Source: Bog-532 sp963824545
GTDB taxonomy: Bacteria; Actinomycetota; Actinomycetes; Streptosporangiales; Streptosporangiaceae
Direction of reading: 5' to 3'
DNA: 64,000 bases
Assembly (NCBI GenBank): GCA_963824545.1
Contig: CAWGPP010000007.1
Span: 98,915-162,914 of the forward strand
Every line of letters starts with the position of its first letter. The stretch's first letter is position 1. The notes beneath the pieces are model-generated. The model was not told the origin of the DNA. It was given only the letters and a program-made list of their open reading frames with translations, and searched no databases. Shown here in pieces: positions 37,350 through 46,209 of the stretch. A program made the position numbers and the translations under genes.

Positions 37350-37559
37350 GGGAGCCGCGCGGATCTGGCGTTGGCGGGCTGCCAGTGTCACAGTGGTGAT
37401 GCGGGGCATTGCCCGCCATGGTGGTTGCCCCGCGTGCACGGCGTGCGGGGCTTTTCTCGTGTGCGGCGGCTGCCGCGTCCTGATCGGCCCCCAGGCTTAG
37501 TCACCGGGCATTCTGCCGCCGGAGATTCCGGTGGCAGTGATGGGACTCAAGGAGGTCAC
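37203..37559 (+). ncRNA. infC operon leader with attenuator
   Basis: About 350 bases before infC hold no gene but strong RNA structure, such as GGAGGGCCACCTCC near 37266-37279. GCGGGGCA (37401-37408) can pair with TGCCCCGC (37426-37433), while GCCCCGC (37427-37433) can instead pair with GCGGGGC (37445-37451) followed by TTTT. The two hairpins exclude each other, which is the hallmark of transcription attenuation. An ATG-led 21-codon frame (37418-37483) overlaps the terminator but has no ribosome site. Confidence 0.6.
37427..37456 (+). terminator. Rho-independent terminator in the infC leader
   Basis: GCCCCGC (37427-37433) and GCGGGGC (37445-37451) form a strong stem directly followed by CTTTTCT. 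It lies about 100 bases upstream of infC, so it must be read through for expression of infC-rpmI-rplT. Confidence 0.65.
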
Positions 37560-38534
37560 ATCAGCGCCGAACCGCGTATAAACGAGCGCATCCGTGTTCC
37601 CGAGGTCAGGCTGGTCGGACCCGCCGGCGAGCAGGTCGGGATCGTTTCGATCGACGACGCGCTCCGGTTGGCCCAGGAAGCCGACCTCGATCTGGTTGAG
37701 GTCGCGCCCACGGCGCGGCCACCGGTCTGCAAGCTCATGGACTACGGCAAGTTCAAGTACGAGTCCGCGCTCAAGGCCAGGGAATCGCGTAAGAACCAGG
37801 CCCAGACGGTCATCAAGGAGATCAAGCTCCGGCCGAAGATCGACCCGCACGACTACGGCACTAAGAAGGGCCACGTCGAGCGGTTCCTCAAGGCGGGGGA
37901 CAAGGTCAAGGTGACGATCATGTTCCGCGGGCGTGAGCAGTCCCGGCCCGAACTGGGCTTCCGGCTGCTGCAGCGCCTGGCCGGTGACGTCGATGAGCTC
38001 GGCTTCGTCGAGGCCCAGCCCAAGCAGGACGGCCGGAACATGACGATGGTGATCGGCCCGCACCGCCGGAAGAGCGATGCCAAGGCCGACCGTCCCGTGC
38101 ACCAGCAGGCCGAGCGTTCCCACCCCGAGCGCCCGGAGCGTTCCCCGCAGACCGAGCGGGGCCCGCGGACCCAGCCCGCCGTCCAGTCCCAGCCCCAGGC
38201 GCAGCCCGTGCAGGCCGCTCAGCCCGCGCAGGCCCAGCCCGCGCAGGCGGAGCCGGTCCAGGCCCAGCCCGCGCAGGCGGAGCCGGTCCAGGCCCAGCCC
38301 GCGCAGGCGCAGCCCGTCCAGGCCACGCCCGCACCGGCCAAGCCCGCGGCTCCCCGGCCAGCGGCGCCCCGGCCCGCGGCGGCCAGGCCCACACCGCCAC
38401 CTGCGGACCGTGCGCCCGCCCGGCCGGTTCCCGGCCCGCGCGCCGTGCACGCCGCCGCGGCGGCCGCGTCCCGGCGGGCCGCGAACGGCGAGCAGGGAAA
38501 CAAGCAGCCCGGCCAGGAAGTCTCGGCCAACTGA
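37560..38534 (+). CDS. infC: Translation initiation factor IF-3 (probable AUC start)
   Basis: The conserved protein begins AEPRINERIRVPEVRLVGPAG and includes PPVCKLMDYGKFKYE, the linker KEIKLRPKIDPHDYGTKKGH and the C-domain FRGREQSRPELGFRLLQRL. No ATG, GTG or TTG in frame lies near the family start. AAGGAGGT (37549-37556) is placed 3 bases before the codon ATC at 37560, so ATC is the probable start. infC genes are known for non-AUG starts that allow IF3 to limit its own synthesis. The C-terminal ~140 residues are a Pro/Ala/Gln repeat tail (PAQAEPVQAQ units, 30-base period) absent from most IF3s. Confidence 0.95.
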   Translation: MSAEPRINERIRVPEVRLVGPAGEQVGIVSIDDALRLAQEADLDLVEVAPTARPPVCKLMDYGKFKYESALKARESRKNQAQTVIKEIKLRPKIDPHDYGTKKGHVERFLKAGDKVKVTIMFRGREQSRPELGFRLLQRLAGDVDELGFVEAQPKQDGRNMTMVIGPHRRKSDAKADRPVHQQAERSHPERPERSPQTERGPRTQPAVQSQPQAQPVQAAQPAQAQPAQAEPVQAQPAQAEPVQAQPAQAQPVQATPAPAKPAAPRPAAPRPAAARPTPPPADRAPARPVPGPRAVHAAAAAASRRAANGEQGNKQPGQEVSAN

Positions 38535-38664
38535 CCGGGCGCCTGCCCGACGTCTGACGCACGAGTGCCAGGTGCCGGCCCCCTTACGGCCCGGCACCGG
38601 CACAGGTATGAACAACGTGCCCCGGAACCCCAGGGCACGCACAGATGAGGAGACGACGGCGACC

Positions 38665-38859
38665 ATGCCGAAAATGAAGACCCACAGCGGGACCGCGAAG
38701 CGCTTCAGGCTGACCGGTACCGGCAAGGTGATGCGCCGCCGCGCCAACACAAACCACCTGCTGGAGCACAAGTCGTCCCGCGTGACGCGCCGGCTCGCCG
38801 GTGAAGTGAGCGTCGCACCCAGCGACGTCCGTGAGATCAAGAAGCTGCTGGGGAAGTAG
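38665..38859 (+). CDS. rpmI: Ribosomal protein bL35
   Basis: A 64-residue large-subunit protein with the family start PKMKTHSGTAKRFRLTGTGK and RRRANTNHLLEHKSSRVTRRL. The frame is open far upstream but ATG 38665 is the family start. It lies in the conserved infC-rpmI-rplT order, with 130 bases after infC and 32 before rplT. Confidence 0.97.
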   Translation: MPKMKTHSGTAKRFRLTGTGKVMRRRANTNHLLEHKSSRVTRRLAGEVSVAPSDVREIKKLLGK

Positions 38860-38891
38860 CCCGGCCCGCGAGCTGAGGGAGTTACGTAGAA

Positions 38892-39278
38892 ATGGCACGC
38901 GTCAAGCGGGCGACCAACGCCCACAAGAAGCGCCGCGTCGTCCTCGAACGGGCGAGTGGTTACCGCGGCCAGCGGTCGCGGATGTACCGCAAGGCCAAGG
39001 AGCAAGTGCTCCACTCGATGACGTACGCGTACCGGGACCGCAAGGACCGCAAGGGCGCCTTCCGGCGGCTGTGGATCCAGCGCATCAACGCGGCGGCCCG
39101 CAGCAACGGCATCACCTACAACCGTTTCATTCAGGGGCTCAAGGCGGCCGGTGTCGAAGTCGACCGCCGCATGCTGGCCGATCTGGCCGTGGCGGACGCT
39201 CCCGCGTTCGCCGCGCTGGTCGAGGTGGCGAAGAAGTCCCTGCCGGAAGACGCCGGCGCATCGAGTGCCGCTGCCTGA
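38892..39278 (+). CDS. rplT: Ribosomal protein bL20
   Basis: A 128-residue 23S rRNA-binding assembly protein. It begins ARVKRATNAHKKRRVVLERA, followed by YRDRKDRKGAFRRLWIQRIN and the C-terminal domain with ITYNRFIQGLKAAGVEVDRR. In other bacteria L20 represses its own operon by binding the leader mRNA, so it is a candidate effector of the attenuator upstream of infC. GGAG (38878-38881) precedes the ATG. Confidence 0.97.
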   Translation: MARVKRATNAHKKRRVVLERASGYRGQRSRMYRKAKEQVLHSMTYAYRDRKDRKGAFRRLWIQRINAAARSNGITYNRFIQGLKAAGVEVDRRMLADLAVADAPAFAALVEVAKKSLPEDAGASSAAA

Positions 39279-39305
39279 CGGCTATAACCGGGCGCCGGGA
39301 CGTCC

Positions 39306-40133
39306 ATGACGGCCCCGCCCGGCCTGGAATACACCAGCGTCCGCTCGCCGCGGCTCAAAGCCGCGCGCCGGCTGACCAAACGGGCGTTCCGGCAGCGCGC
39401 GCGGGCCTTCCTGGCGGAAGGCCCGCAAGCCGTTACGGAGGCGTTCGGCTCCGGGGCCCCGGTCACCGAGCTGTTCGTCACCGCGGAGGCGCGTGCCCGG
39501 CACGCCGATCTGGTGACCGCCATGGCCCACGCCGGCATCCCAGTGCACCTGGTCAGCGGCGAGGTGATGGCGGAGCTGGCCCAGACGGTTACCCCGCAGG
39601 GCCTGCTCGCCGTCTGCGGTTTCGTCGACGTCCCGCTCGCCGACGCCCTGGGCGGCGCCGGACCCCTCCGGCTGGCCGCGGTGCTGGCCAGCGTGCGTGA
39701 TCCGGGGAACGCCGGCACGGTGCTGCGTACCGCCGACGCGGCGGGCGCGCAGGCCGTGATCTTCTCCGACGCCTCGGTCGACCCCTACAACGGCAAATGC
39801 GTCCGCGCGTCGGCCGGCAGCCTGTTCCACGTCCCGCTGGCGGCCGGGGTCCCGCCGGCCCGCGCGGTCACCGCGCTGCGCTCCGCCGGGCTCCGGGTGC
39901 TCGCGGCCGACGCGCGCGGCGGCCGCACCCTTGACGAGCTGACGCTCGCGGAGCTGGCCGCGCCGACGGCCTGGATCTTCGGCAACGAGGCCTGGGGCAT
40001 GCCGCCAGAACTGCTCGCGCTGGCCGACGAGAGCGTCGCGGTCCCCATCTACGGCCGCGCCGAGAGCCTCAACCTGGCCACCGCCGCCGCCGTCTGCCTC
40101 TACGCGTGCGCCCGCGCCCAGCACACCCCCTGA
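39306..40133 (+). CDS. TrmH/SpoU-family RNA 2'-O-methyltransferase
   Basis: A 275-residue SPOUT methyltransferase. It has an N-terminal substrate-binding domain (RLTKRAFRQRARAFLAEGPQ) and the three SPOUT motifs: SVRDPGNAGTVLRTADAAG, IFGNEAWGMPPE and VPIYGRAESLNLATAAAVCLY, which form the knotted SAM site. Homologues between rplT and pheS in actinobacteria are usually annotated as 23S rRNA methyltransferases, some of the TsnR type. The precise nucleotide target cannot be told. Confidence 0.92.
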   Translation: MTAPPGLEYTSVRSPRLKAARRLTKRAFRQRARAFLAEGPQAVTEAFGSGAPVTELFVTAEARARHADLVTAMAHAGIPVHLVSGEVMAELAQTVTPQGLLAVCGFVDVPLADALGGAGPLRLAAVLASVRDPGNAGTVLRTADAAGAQAVIFSDASVDPYNGKCVRASAGSLFHVPLAAGVPPARAVTALRSAGLRVLAADARGGRTLDELTLAELAAPTAWIFGNEAWGMPPELLALADESVAVPIYGRAESLNLATAAAVCLYACARAQHTP

Positions 40134-40389
40134 CGCTCTCAGCGGCAGCAGGACGCACGAAGGCAACTCCCGTAACGGCGCTCGCCGGATGCTTCTGACG
40201 GAACGCTTACGAGATATGGCTTTTCGCGCATCATGCCGCACAATCGGTGGTGTAGGGCTGTTGCCCGGACGTCGGCACGCTAGAGTCGCAGCACATTCCG
40301 TCACGCGCTATGGGTGATGGTCGCAGCGCGGCTGACGAGCCGGAGTGGGCGGACGTGCCAGATGGAGGCGTCGTTCGAGTGGGTGGATC

Positions 40390-41532
40390 ATGACGAGCCG
40401 AGCGGCCCTGGGCTGGCCCGATGAGCCCGTGAACGCAGGCAGGCTGCCCGGGCCTGACGCGTTCGCCGAGGCTTGCGCCGTGCCCGGCGGGCTGGGCTGG
40501 CTCGTCATCGCGGATGAGCTTCCCGACGGTCTCGTGGTCGCCGACGAAGCGGGCCGCGTCACCGTCTTCAACCAGGCCGCGGCGCACCTGACCGACGTCG
40601 ACCCCGCCGTGGCGCTCGGCAAGGACCTGTTCGACGTTCTCCCGCTGCGCGACGCCGACGGCCGGGACTGGTGGGCCTGTACCGACCCCTACCATGGTCT
40701 GCAGATCCGTAACCGGCACCCGGAGCGGCCGCTCTACCTGCGGGACGGCACCGAGGTGCTCGTCGTCGTCCGCTACGTACGCGAACCACGCCGCCACGCC
40801 GTGCTGCGGCTGGTCGTCTCGCTGCACGACGCCAGCCAGCGGACCCGGCTCGAGCGCAGCCGCGCCAACCTGGTCTCGACCGTCGCGCACGAACTGCGGT
40901 CCCCGCTCACCAGCGTCAAGGGGTTCACCGCCACGCTGCTGGCCAAGTGGCACCGGTTCACCGAGGACCAGAAGCTCGTGATGCTGGAGACCGTCAACGC
41001 GGACGCGGACCGGGTCACCCGCCTGATCACCGAACTGCTCGACGTCTCCCGGATCGAATCAGGCCGCCTGGAGGTACACCGCCAGCTCGTCGACGTCCCC
41101 GAGCGCGCGCGCAAGATCATCGCCGGGCGCATCGCGGCGGGCGAGCCCGAGGACCGGTTCCGGCTGGAGGCGCGCGACGGCCTGCCCGAGACCTGGCTGG
41201 ACGCCGACAAGGTGGACCAGATTCTTTCGAATCTCGTGGAGAACGCCGTGCGGCACGGTGCTGGTACCGTGACTGTCGTGGTAGAGCCAGCCGCGGGGGC
41301 CGACGCCGTAGCGGTATCCGTGCAGGACGAGGGCGAAGGAATCGCCCCCGACCTGGCTTCACGCGTGTTCCGGCAGTTCTGGCGGGGTAAGCGGCGCGGC
41401 GGCACCGGTCTCGGCCTCTACATCGTCAAGGGGCTGGTCGAAGCGCACGGGGGCACGATCAGCGTGGGCCGCGCGCCCGGCGGCGGAGCGGAGTTCCGAT
41501 TTACCATGCCCGCGGGAACTCCTGCCGCCTAG
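40390..41532 (+). CDS. PAS-domain sensor histidine kinase
   Basis: A 380-residue soluble kinase without transmembrane segments. It has a PAS domain (IADELPDGLVVADEAGRVTVFNQAA, residues ~45-150), a HisKA domain with the phosphorylated histidine in VSTVAHELRSPLTSVKGF, and a HATPase domain (N-box LSNLVENAVRHG, G1 VQDEGEGIAPDL, G2 GTGLGLYIVKG). No response regulator gene is adjacent, so it is an orphan at this locus. The rRNA methyltransferase-kinase-pheS order is common in actinobacteria. TAGAGT near 40282 may be its -10 box. Confidence 0.92.
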   Translation: MTSRAALGWPDEPVNAGRLPGPDAFAEACAVPGGLGWLVIADELPDGLVVADEAGRVTVFNQAAAHLTDVDPAVALGKDLFDVLPLRDADGRDWWACTDPYHGLQIRNRHPERPLYLRDGTEVLVVVRYVREPRRHAVLRLVVSLHDASQRTRLERSRANLVSTVAHELRSPLTSVKGFTATLLAKWHRFTEDQKLVMLETVNADADRVTRLITELLDVSRIESGRLEVHRQLVDVPERARKIIAGRIAAGEPEDRFRLEARDGLPETWLDADKVDQILSNLVENAVRHGAGTVTVVVEPAAGADAVAVSVQDEGEGIAPDLASRVFRQFWRGKRRGGTGLGLYIVKGLVEAHGGTISVGRAPGGGAEFRFTMPAGTPAA

Positions 41533-41779
41533 GCGAGCCGGACGTTCCGCGGGCCATCCACGGCGCGCCCGCGCCCTTCGGCTACCCTGCACCCGTTCCC
41601 GGTTCCCGGTTCCCGGTATCCGGCGGTCGCCGCCCGTCCGCCGAGCCGTGATCACGGCCCTGTGGGCCGGGCCCGCCCCGGTGCCGGGAGCACGCTTATC
41701 ACGGCCCGTTCGGCATTATTAGTCGCCGGACCACCACCAAACCTGCAGCACACCCGCTCGGCCCGCGAGGGAAGGCCCG

Positions 41780-42931
41780 ATGTCCGGACCCAATACGAAC
41801 TACGACCCCGTGGAGGTGACGCCGTTGTCACCCGACGAGGTCGCACGGATGCGCGATGAGGCGCTGGCGGCCATCGCCGCCGCGCAGACGCTGAATGAGC
41901 TGAAGGACGCGCGGATCGCGCACTTCGGCGACAAGGCGCCGCTGACCCTGGCCAACTCCGAGATCGGCGCGCTGCCGCCGCAGGCCCGGGCCGACGCCGG
42001 CAAGCGGGTGGGCGCGGCCCGCGGCGAGGTCAGGAAGGCCCTGGCCGGCCGCACCGCCGCGCTTGAGGCGGACCGGGACCGGCAGGTGCTGCTCACCGAG
42101 GCCGTCGACGTGACGCTGCCGTGGGACCGGGTGCCGCCCGGGGCCCGGCACCCGGTGACGATGGCCGCCGACCGGCTCACCGACGTGTTCGTGGCCATGG
42201 GCTACGAGGTCGCGGAGGGCCCGGAGGCCGAGGCAGAGTGGTACAACTTCGACGCGCTGAACTTCCCGCCGGACCACCCGGCCCGTGAGGCCCAGGACAC
42301 CCTGTTCGTGGCGGGTCCCAAGGACGCCGGCGACGAGCGCTCCGGCACCGGCCCCCCGCCGCATTCCGGGGTGATCCTGCGGACACACACCTCCCCGGTG
42401 CAGATCCGCGCCATGCTGAGCCGGCCGCTGCCGCTGTACGTGGTCAGCCCGGGCCGGTGCTTCCGCGCCGACGCACTGGACGCCACGCACAGCCCGGTCT
42501 TCCACCAGATCGAGGGCCTGGCCGTCGACGAGGGCCTGACCATGGCGGACCTGCGCGGCGCGATCCAGTCGTTCGTGGACGCGATGTTCGGCGAGGGGCT
42601 CCGTACGCGGTTCCGGCCCGACTTCTTCCCGTTCACAGAGCCGTCCGGTGACGTGTCCATGGAGTGCCACATCTGCCGGGGCGCGTCCACCCGGCCCGGC
42701 GGCCAGCCGTGCCGCGTGTGCCGGTCCCAGGGCTGGATCGAGATCGCCGGCTGCGGCATGGTCAACCCGCGCGTGCTGGTTGCCTGCGGCATCGATCCGC
42801 GCCGTTACAACGGGTTCGCGTTCGGCCTCGGCATCGAGCGGACGCTGATGATCGGCCACGGGGTCACCGACATCCGCGACACCACCGAGGGTGACGTGCG
42901 GTTCAGCCGGGCATTCGGGACGGAGATCTGA
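41780..42931 (+). CDS. pheS: Phenylalanyl-tRNA synthetase alpha subunit
   Basis: The catalytic subunit, 383 residues. An N-terminal coiled coil (residues ~20-95) leads to the class II core with HPVTMAADRLTDVFVAMGYE, LLRTHTS-type motif 2 (VILRTHTSPVQIR), PVFHQIEGLAVDEG, FPFTEPSGDVSMEC and motif 3 (GFAFGLGIERTLMI). Four cysteines (CHIC and CRVC, about residues 294-316) form a probable zinc site seen in actinobacterial PheS. GGGAAGG precedes the ATG. pheT follows after 2 bases. Confidence 0.97.
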   Translation: MSGPNTNYDPVEVTPLSPDEVARMRDEALAAIAAAQTLNELKDARIAHFGDKAPLTLANSEIGALPPQARADAGKRVGAARGEVRKALAGRTAALEADRDRQVLLTEAVDVTLPWDRVPPGARHPVTMAADRLTDVFVAMGYEVAEGPEAEAEWYNFDALNFPPDHPAREAQDTLFVAGPKDAGDERSGTGPPPHSGVILRTHTSPVQIRAMLSRPLPLYVVSPGRCFRADALDATHSPVFHQIEGLAVDEGLTMADLRGAIQSFVDAMFGEGLRTRFRPDFFPFTEPSGDVSMECHICRGASTRPGGQPCRVCRSQGWIEIAGCGMVNPRVLVACGIDPRRYNGFAFGLGIERTLMIGHGVTDIRDTTEGDVRFSRAFGTEI

Positions 42932-42933
42932 CG

Positions 42934-45792
42934 ATGAAGCTTCCGCTTTCCTGGCTGCGCGAGTACGCGCCGGTGGAGGTGTCGACCGAGCCGGCTGAGG
43001 TGGCCCGGCGGCTGACCGCGGCCGGCCTGGAGGTCGAGTCCGTCGAGCCGGCCGGCCACGACATCAGCGGCGTCGTCGTGGCCAAGGTGCTGGCCATTGA
43101 GGAGTTGGCCGAGTTCAAGAAGCCGATCCGGTACTGCCGCGTTACGACCAGGGACGACACCGGCGACGCCGTCCGCCTGGACGCGGCCGTCCGCCTGGAC
43201 GCGGCCGTCCGCCTGGACGCGGCCGACCGCCAGGACACAGGGGCCGCTGAGGACGCAGGAGCCGCTGAGGACGCAGGGGCCGCTGAGGACGCAGGGGCCG
43301 CTGAGGACGCAGGGGCCGCTGAGGACATCGGCACCCGTGCGGACGCCGCCACCCGTGCGGACGCGGCGGAGGACGACGCCGGGCGCGAGGGCACTGACCG
43401 CGAGGGCACTGACCGCGAGGGCACTGACCGCGACGGCACGGTCGGCGAGGGCATGGCGGGCGACGGTACCTTCGGGGTCATCTGCGGCGCGACCAACTTC
43501 GCGGTCGGGGACCGGGTCGCGCTCGCCAAGCCCGGCGCGATGCTGACCGGCGGCTTCGAGATCGGCGCGCGGACGACCTACGGCCGCGTGTCGGAGGGCA
43601 TGATCTGCGCCGCCGACGAGCTCGGCATCGGCTCCGACCACTCCGGCATCCTGGTGCTGCCGGTCGATGCCCCGCTCGGCGCGGACTTTGTCCGCTACGC
43701 CGGACTGCGCGACGAGGTGCTCGACATCGCCGTGACCCCGGACCGCGGCGATTGCGTGTCCGTGCGCGGTGTCGCCCGCGAGCTGGCGATCGCGTTCGGC
43801 GTGCCGTTCACCGACCCGGCCGACGCGGGGCTGCCAGCGCATGCCGGGCTCGGCGCCGACCTGGGCTGGGTGTCCGGGGACATCCGCCAGGCCCGCATCG
43901 CCGACCCGTCCGCCTGCGACCGGTTCGTGCTGCGCGAGGTACGGGACTTCCACCCCGGGTCGGTGACGCCGTTGTGGATGCGCGTCCGGCTGGCCCGTTC
44001 CGGCATCCGGACGGTCTCCCTCGCGGTGGACGTGACCAACTACCTGATGCTCGAGCTCGGCCAGCCGCTGCACGCGTTCGATGGCACCAAGCTGAGCGGG
44101 CCAATCGTGGTGCGCCGGGCGGCGCCCGGGGAACGGCTGGAAACCCTCGACCATGTTGTAAGGGACCTGGACCCCGACGACATCCTCATCACCGACGATT
44201 CCGGGCCAATCTCGCTGGCCGGCACGATGGGCGGGCTGGCCACCGAGATCGACGAGAACTCCACCGACCTGCTCATCGAGGCGGCGCACTTCTCGGCGGC
44301 CGGCACGGCCCGGATGAGCCGGCGGCACCGGCTGCACAGTGAGGCGTCCTACCGCTTCGAGCGCGGCGTCGACCGCGAGCTGCCGCTGCGCGCCTCGGCC
44401 AAGGCGGTCGCGATGCTCGCGTCGCTCGGCCACGGGAAGATCATCCCGGGCTGCACGCACGCGCACGTGGACGTGTCTCCGGTCATGATCGCGATGGCGG
44501 CCGACTACCCGGACCGGGTGGCTGGCGTCGTTTACGGACTCGACACCATCGTGCACCGGCTCCGCCAGGTCGGCTGCGCTACCGAGCACGACCGCGCGGA
44601 GCACGTGCTGGTGGTCACCCCGCCGTCGTGGCGGTCCGACCTCATCGACCCGGCCGACCTGGCCGAGGAGGTCATCCGGCTCGAGGGTTACGAGAACATC
44701 CCGACGCGCCGGCCGCGCGCCTTCGCCGGGCACGGGCTGACCGTCCGGCAGCGCCTGCGCCGCGCGGTCGGCCGGGGCCTGGCCGGCGCCGGCTACGTGG
44801 AGGTGCTCTCCGCGCCGTTCGTCTCCGAGGCCGACGCCGACGCGCTCCAGCTGCCGCCCGAGGACTCCCGCCGCAACATGCTGGCCCTGGCCAACCCGCT
44901 CAGCGACGATGAGCCGCTGCTGCAGACCACACTGCTGCCGGGGCTGTTCCGCGTGCTCAACCGGAACATCGGGCGCGGCTTCGGCGACGTCGCGCTGTTC
45001 GAGATGAGCCTGGTGTTCCTGCCCCGGCTTGGCGGCCGGGTCGTGCCGCCCGCGCTGCCGGTGAACCGGGCCCCGACCTTCGAGGAACTGGCCGCGCTGG
45101 AGGCCGCGCTGCCTGACCAGCCGCTGCACGTGGCCGCGGTGCTGGCCGGTAACCGCGCATCGGCCGGCTGGTGGGGGCACGGGCGCGCCGAGTGCTGGGC
45201 GGACGCCATCGAGGCCGCCCGCGAGATTGGCCGTATCTGCCGGGTCTCGGTGACGGTGCGCGCCGACAAGCAGGCGCCCTGGCACCCGGGCCGGTGTGCG
45301 GCCATCTTCGTCCGGGCCCGCGACGGCTCGCAGGAGAACGAATGGCTTGCCGGGTACGCGGGCGAACTGCACCCGCGGGCGATCCAGGCCTTCGGCCTCC
45401 CGGCCCGCACCAGCGCGGTGGAGCTGGACATGTCCGCCATCCTGGCCGCCGCGGAGAGGTCCGGCCCGGTGCAGGCCCCGGAGCTGTCGTCGTACCCGCT
45501 GGCCACCCAGGACGTGGCGCTGATCGTCGACGAACCGGTCCCGGCCGCCGACGTGGCGGCCGCCCTGCGGTCCGGCGCCGCCGCGGTGGACGATGGCACC
45601 CTGCTGGAGGACGTCACGCTGTTCGACGTCTACACCGGCGCGCAGGTGGGGGAGGGGCGCAAGTCGCTGGCGTACACGCTGCGGTTCCGTGCCCCGGACC
45701 GGACGCTGACCGCGGCCGAGATCGCGGTGGCCCGGGACGCCGCCGTCGCCGAAGCCGCCGAGCGCCTGGGCGCCACCCTGCGCAGCGCCTGA
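42934..45792 (+). CDS. pheT: Phenylalanyl-tRNA synthetase beta subunit with repeat insertion
   Basis: The beta subunit binds tRNA and edits Tyr-tRNA-Phe. Visible parts are the N-terminus MKLPLSWLREYAPVE, the tRNA-binding OB domain (ICGATNFAVGDRVALAKPGAML), the editing B3/B4 region, B5 (VVTPPSWRSDLIDPADLAEEVIRLEGYENI) and the C-terminal anticodon-binding ferredoxin fold. At 952 residues it is over 100 longer than usual. The extra part is an Asp/Ala/Glu-rich repeat stretch at residues ~75-179, placed between the two halves of the OB domain. Confidence 0.96.
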   Translation: MKLPLSWLREYAPVEVSTEPAEVARRLTAAGLEVESVEPAGHDISGVVVAKVLAIEELAEFKKPIRYCRVTTRDDTGDAVRLDAAVRLDAAVRLDAADRQDTGAAEDAGAAEDAGAAEDAGAAEDAGAAEDIGTRADAATRADAAEDDAGREGTDREGTDREGTDRDGTVGEGMAGDGTFGVICGATNFAVGDRVALAKPGAMLTGGFEIGARTTYGRVSEGMICAADELGIGSDHSGILVLPVDAPLGADFVRYAGLRDEVLDIAVTPDRGDCVSVRGVARELAIAFGVPFTDPADAGLPAHAGLGADLGWVSGDIRQARIADPSACDRFVLREVRDFHPGSVTPLWMRVRLARSGIRTVSLAVDVTNYLMLELGQPLHAFDGTKLSGPIVVRRAAPGERLETLDHVVRDLDPDDILITDDSGPISLAGTMGGLATEIDENSTDLLIEAAHFSAAGTARMSRRHRLHSEASYRFERGVDRELPLRASAKAVAMLASLGHGKIIPGCTHAHVDVSPVMIAMAADYPDRVAGVVYGLDTIVHRLRQVGCATEHDRAEHVLVVTPPSWRSDLIDPADLAEEVIRLEGYENIPTRRPRAFAGHGLTVRQRLRRAVGRGLAGAGYVEVLSAPFVSEADADALQLPPEDSRRNMLALANPLSDDEPLLQTTLLPGLFRVLNRNIGRGFGDVALFEMSLVFLPRLGGRVVPPALPVNRAPTFEELAALEAALPDQPLHVAAVLAGNRASAGWWGHGRAECWADAIEAAREIGRICRVSVTVRADKQAPWHPGRCAAIFVRARDGSQENEWLAGYAGELHPRAIQAFGLPARTSAVELDMSAILAAAERSGPVQAPELSSYPLATQDVALIVDEPVPAADVAAALRSGAAAVDDGTLLEDVTLFDVYTGAQVGEGRKSLAYTLRFRAPDRTLTAAEIAVARDAAVAEAAERLGATLRSA
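43171..43431 (+). repeat. Three short tandem repeat arrays inside pheT
   Basis: GTCCGCCTGGACGCGGCC is repeated three times (18-base period, from 43171). GCCGCTGAGGACGCAGG starts at 43243, 43261, 43279, 43297 and in changed form at 43315 (18-base period). GAGGGCACTGACCGC is repeated at 43387, 43402 and 43417 (15-base period). All periods are multiples of three, so the frame is kept. Confidence 0.95.
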
Positions 45793-45804
45793 CCCGGCCT
45801 GCGG

Positions 45805-46209
45805 CTACGTCCGCCTGGCTGCGAAGCTCTCCGGCTCGGGCGGCGGCATCGGGCCGAGCAGCCGGCCGGTGGCGGCGCCGTGCGCGGTACGCGCCGCCAC
45901 CACCAGCCAGGCCAGCAGCAGGAAGGCGTACAGCACGACGGAGGCCCCGCGCAGCGCCGCCGCGTGGCTGCGGGCCGCTAGCGCGATCGTCCCAGTCACG
46001 CAGGTGCCGACCGGGAACGTGAAGCTCCACCAGGTCAGCGCGAACGGCAGGCCCCCGGTGGCGGTCCGCGCGGCCCGCACGGTGATCGCCGCGGCCAGCA
46101 CGAGCCACATCATCGCGAAGCCCCACACCGGTATCCCATAGAGCAGCGCGAACACGGCCGCACCCGGCGCGTACGGCGCTGGCAGCACACCCGTGGCCGC
46201 GGCCCCTAG
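45805..46209 (-). pseudogene. C-terminal part of IS-disrupted TDT (SLAC1-like) transporter
   Basis: The minus-strand frame carries membrane helices GAAVFALLYGIPVWGFAMMW, PFALTWWSFTFPVGTCVTGT and ASVVLYAFLLLAWLVVAART, typical of the C-terminal half of tellurite-resistance/dicarboxylate (TDT) transporters. Read back through CTAG (46206-46209) it joins in frame with the N-terminal part at 48241: GCT CTA GGG GCC. The gene is thus cut by the insertion and cannot give a full protein. Confidence 0.8.

Noticed and set aside
37418..37483. 21-codon leader peptide gene in the infC leader
   Set aside because: No ribosome site and it overlaps the terminator stem; kept only as a possibility inside the leader entry.
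42805..45372. 855-residue minus-strand open frame opposite pheT
   Set aside because: Low-complexity Arg/Gly/His composition and no motif; a GC-driven shadow of pheT.
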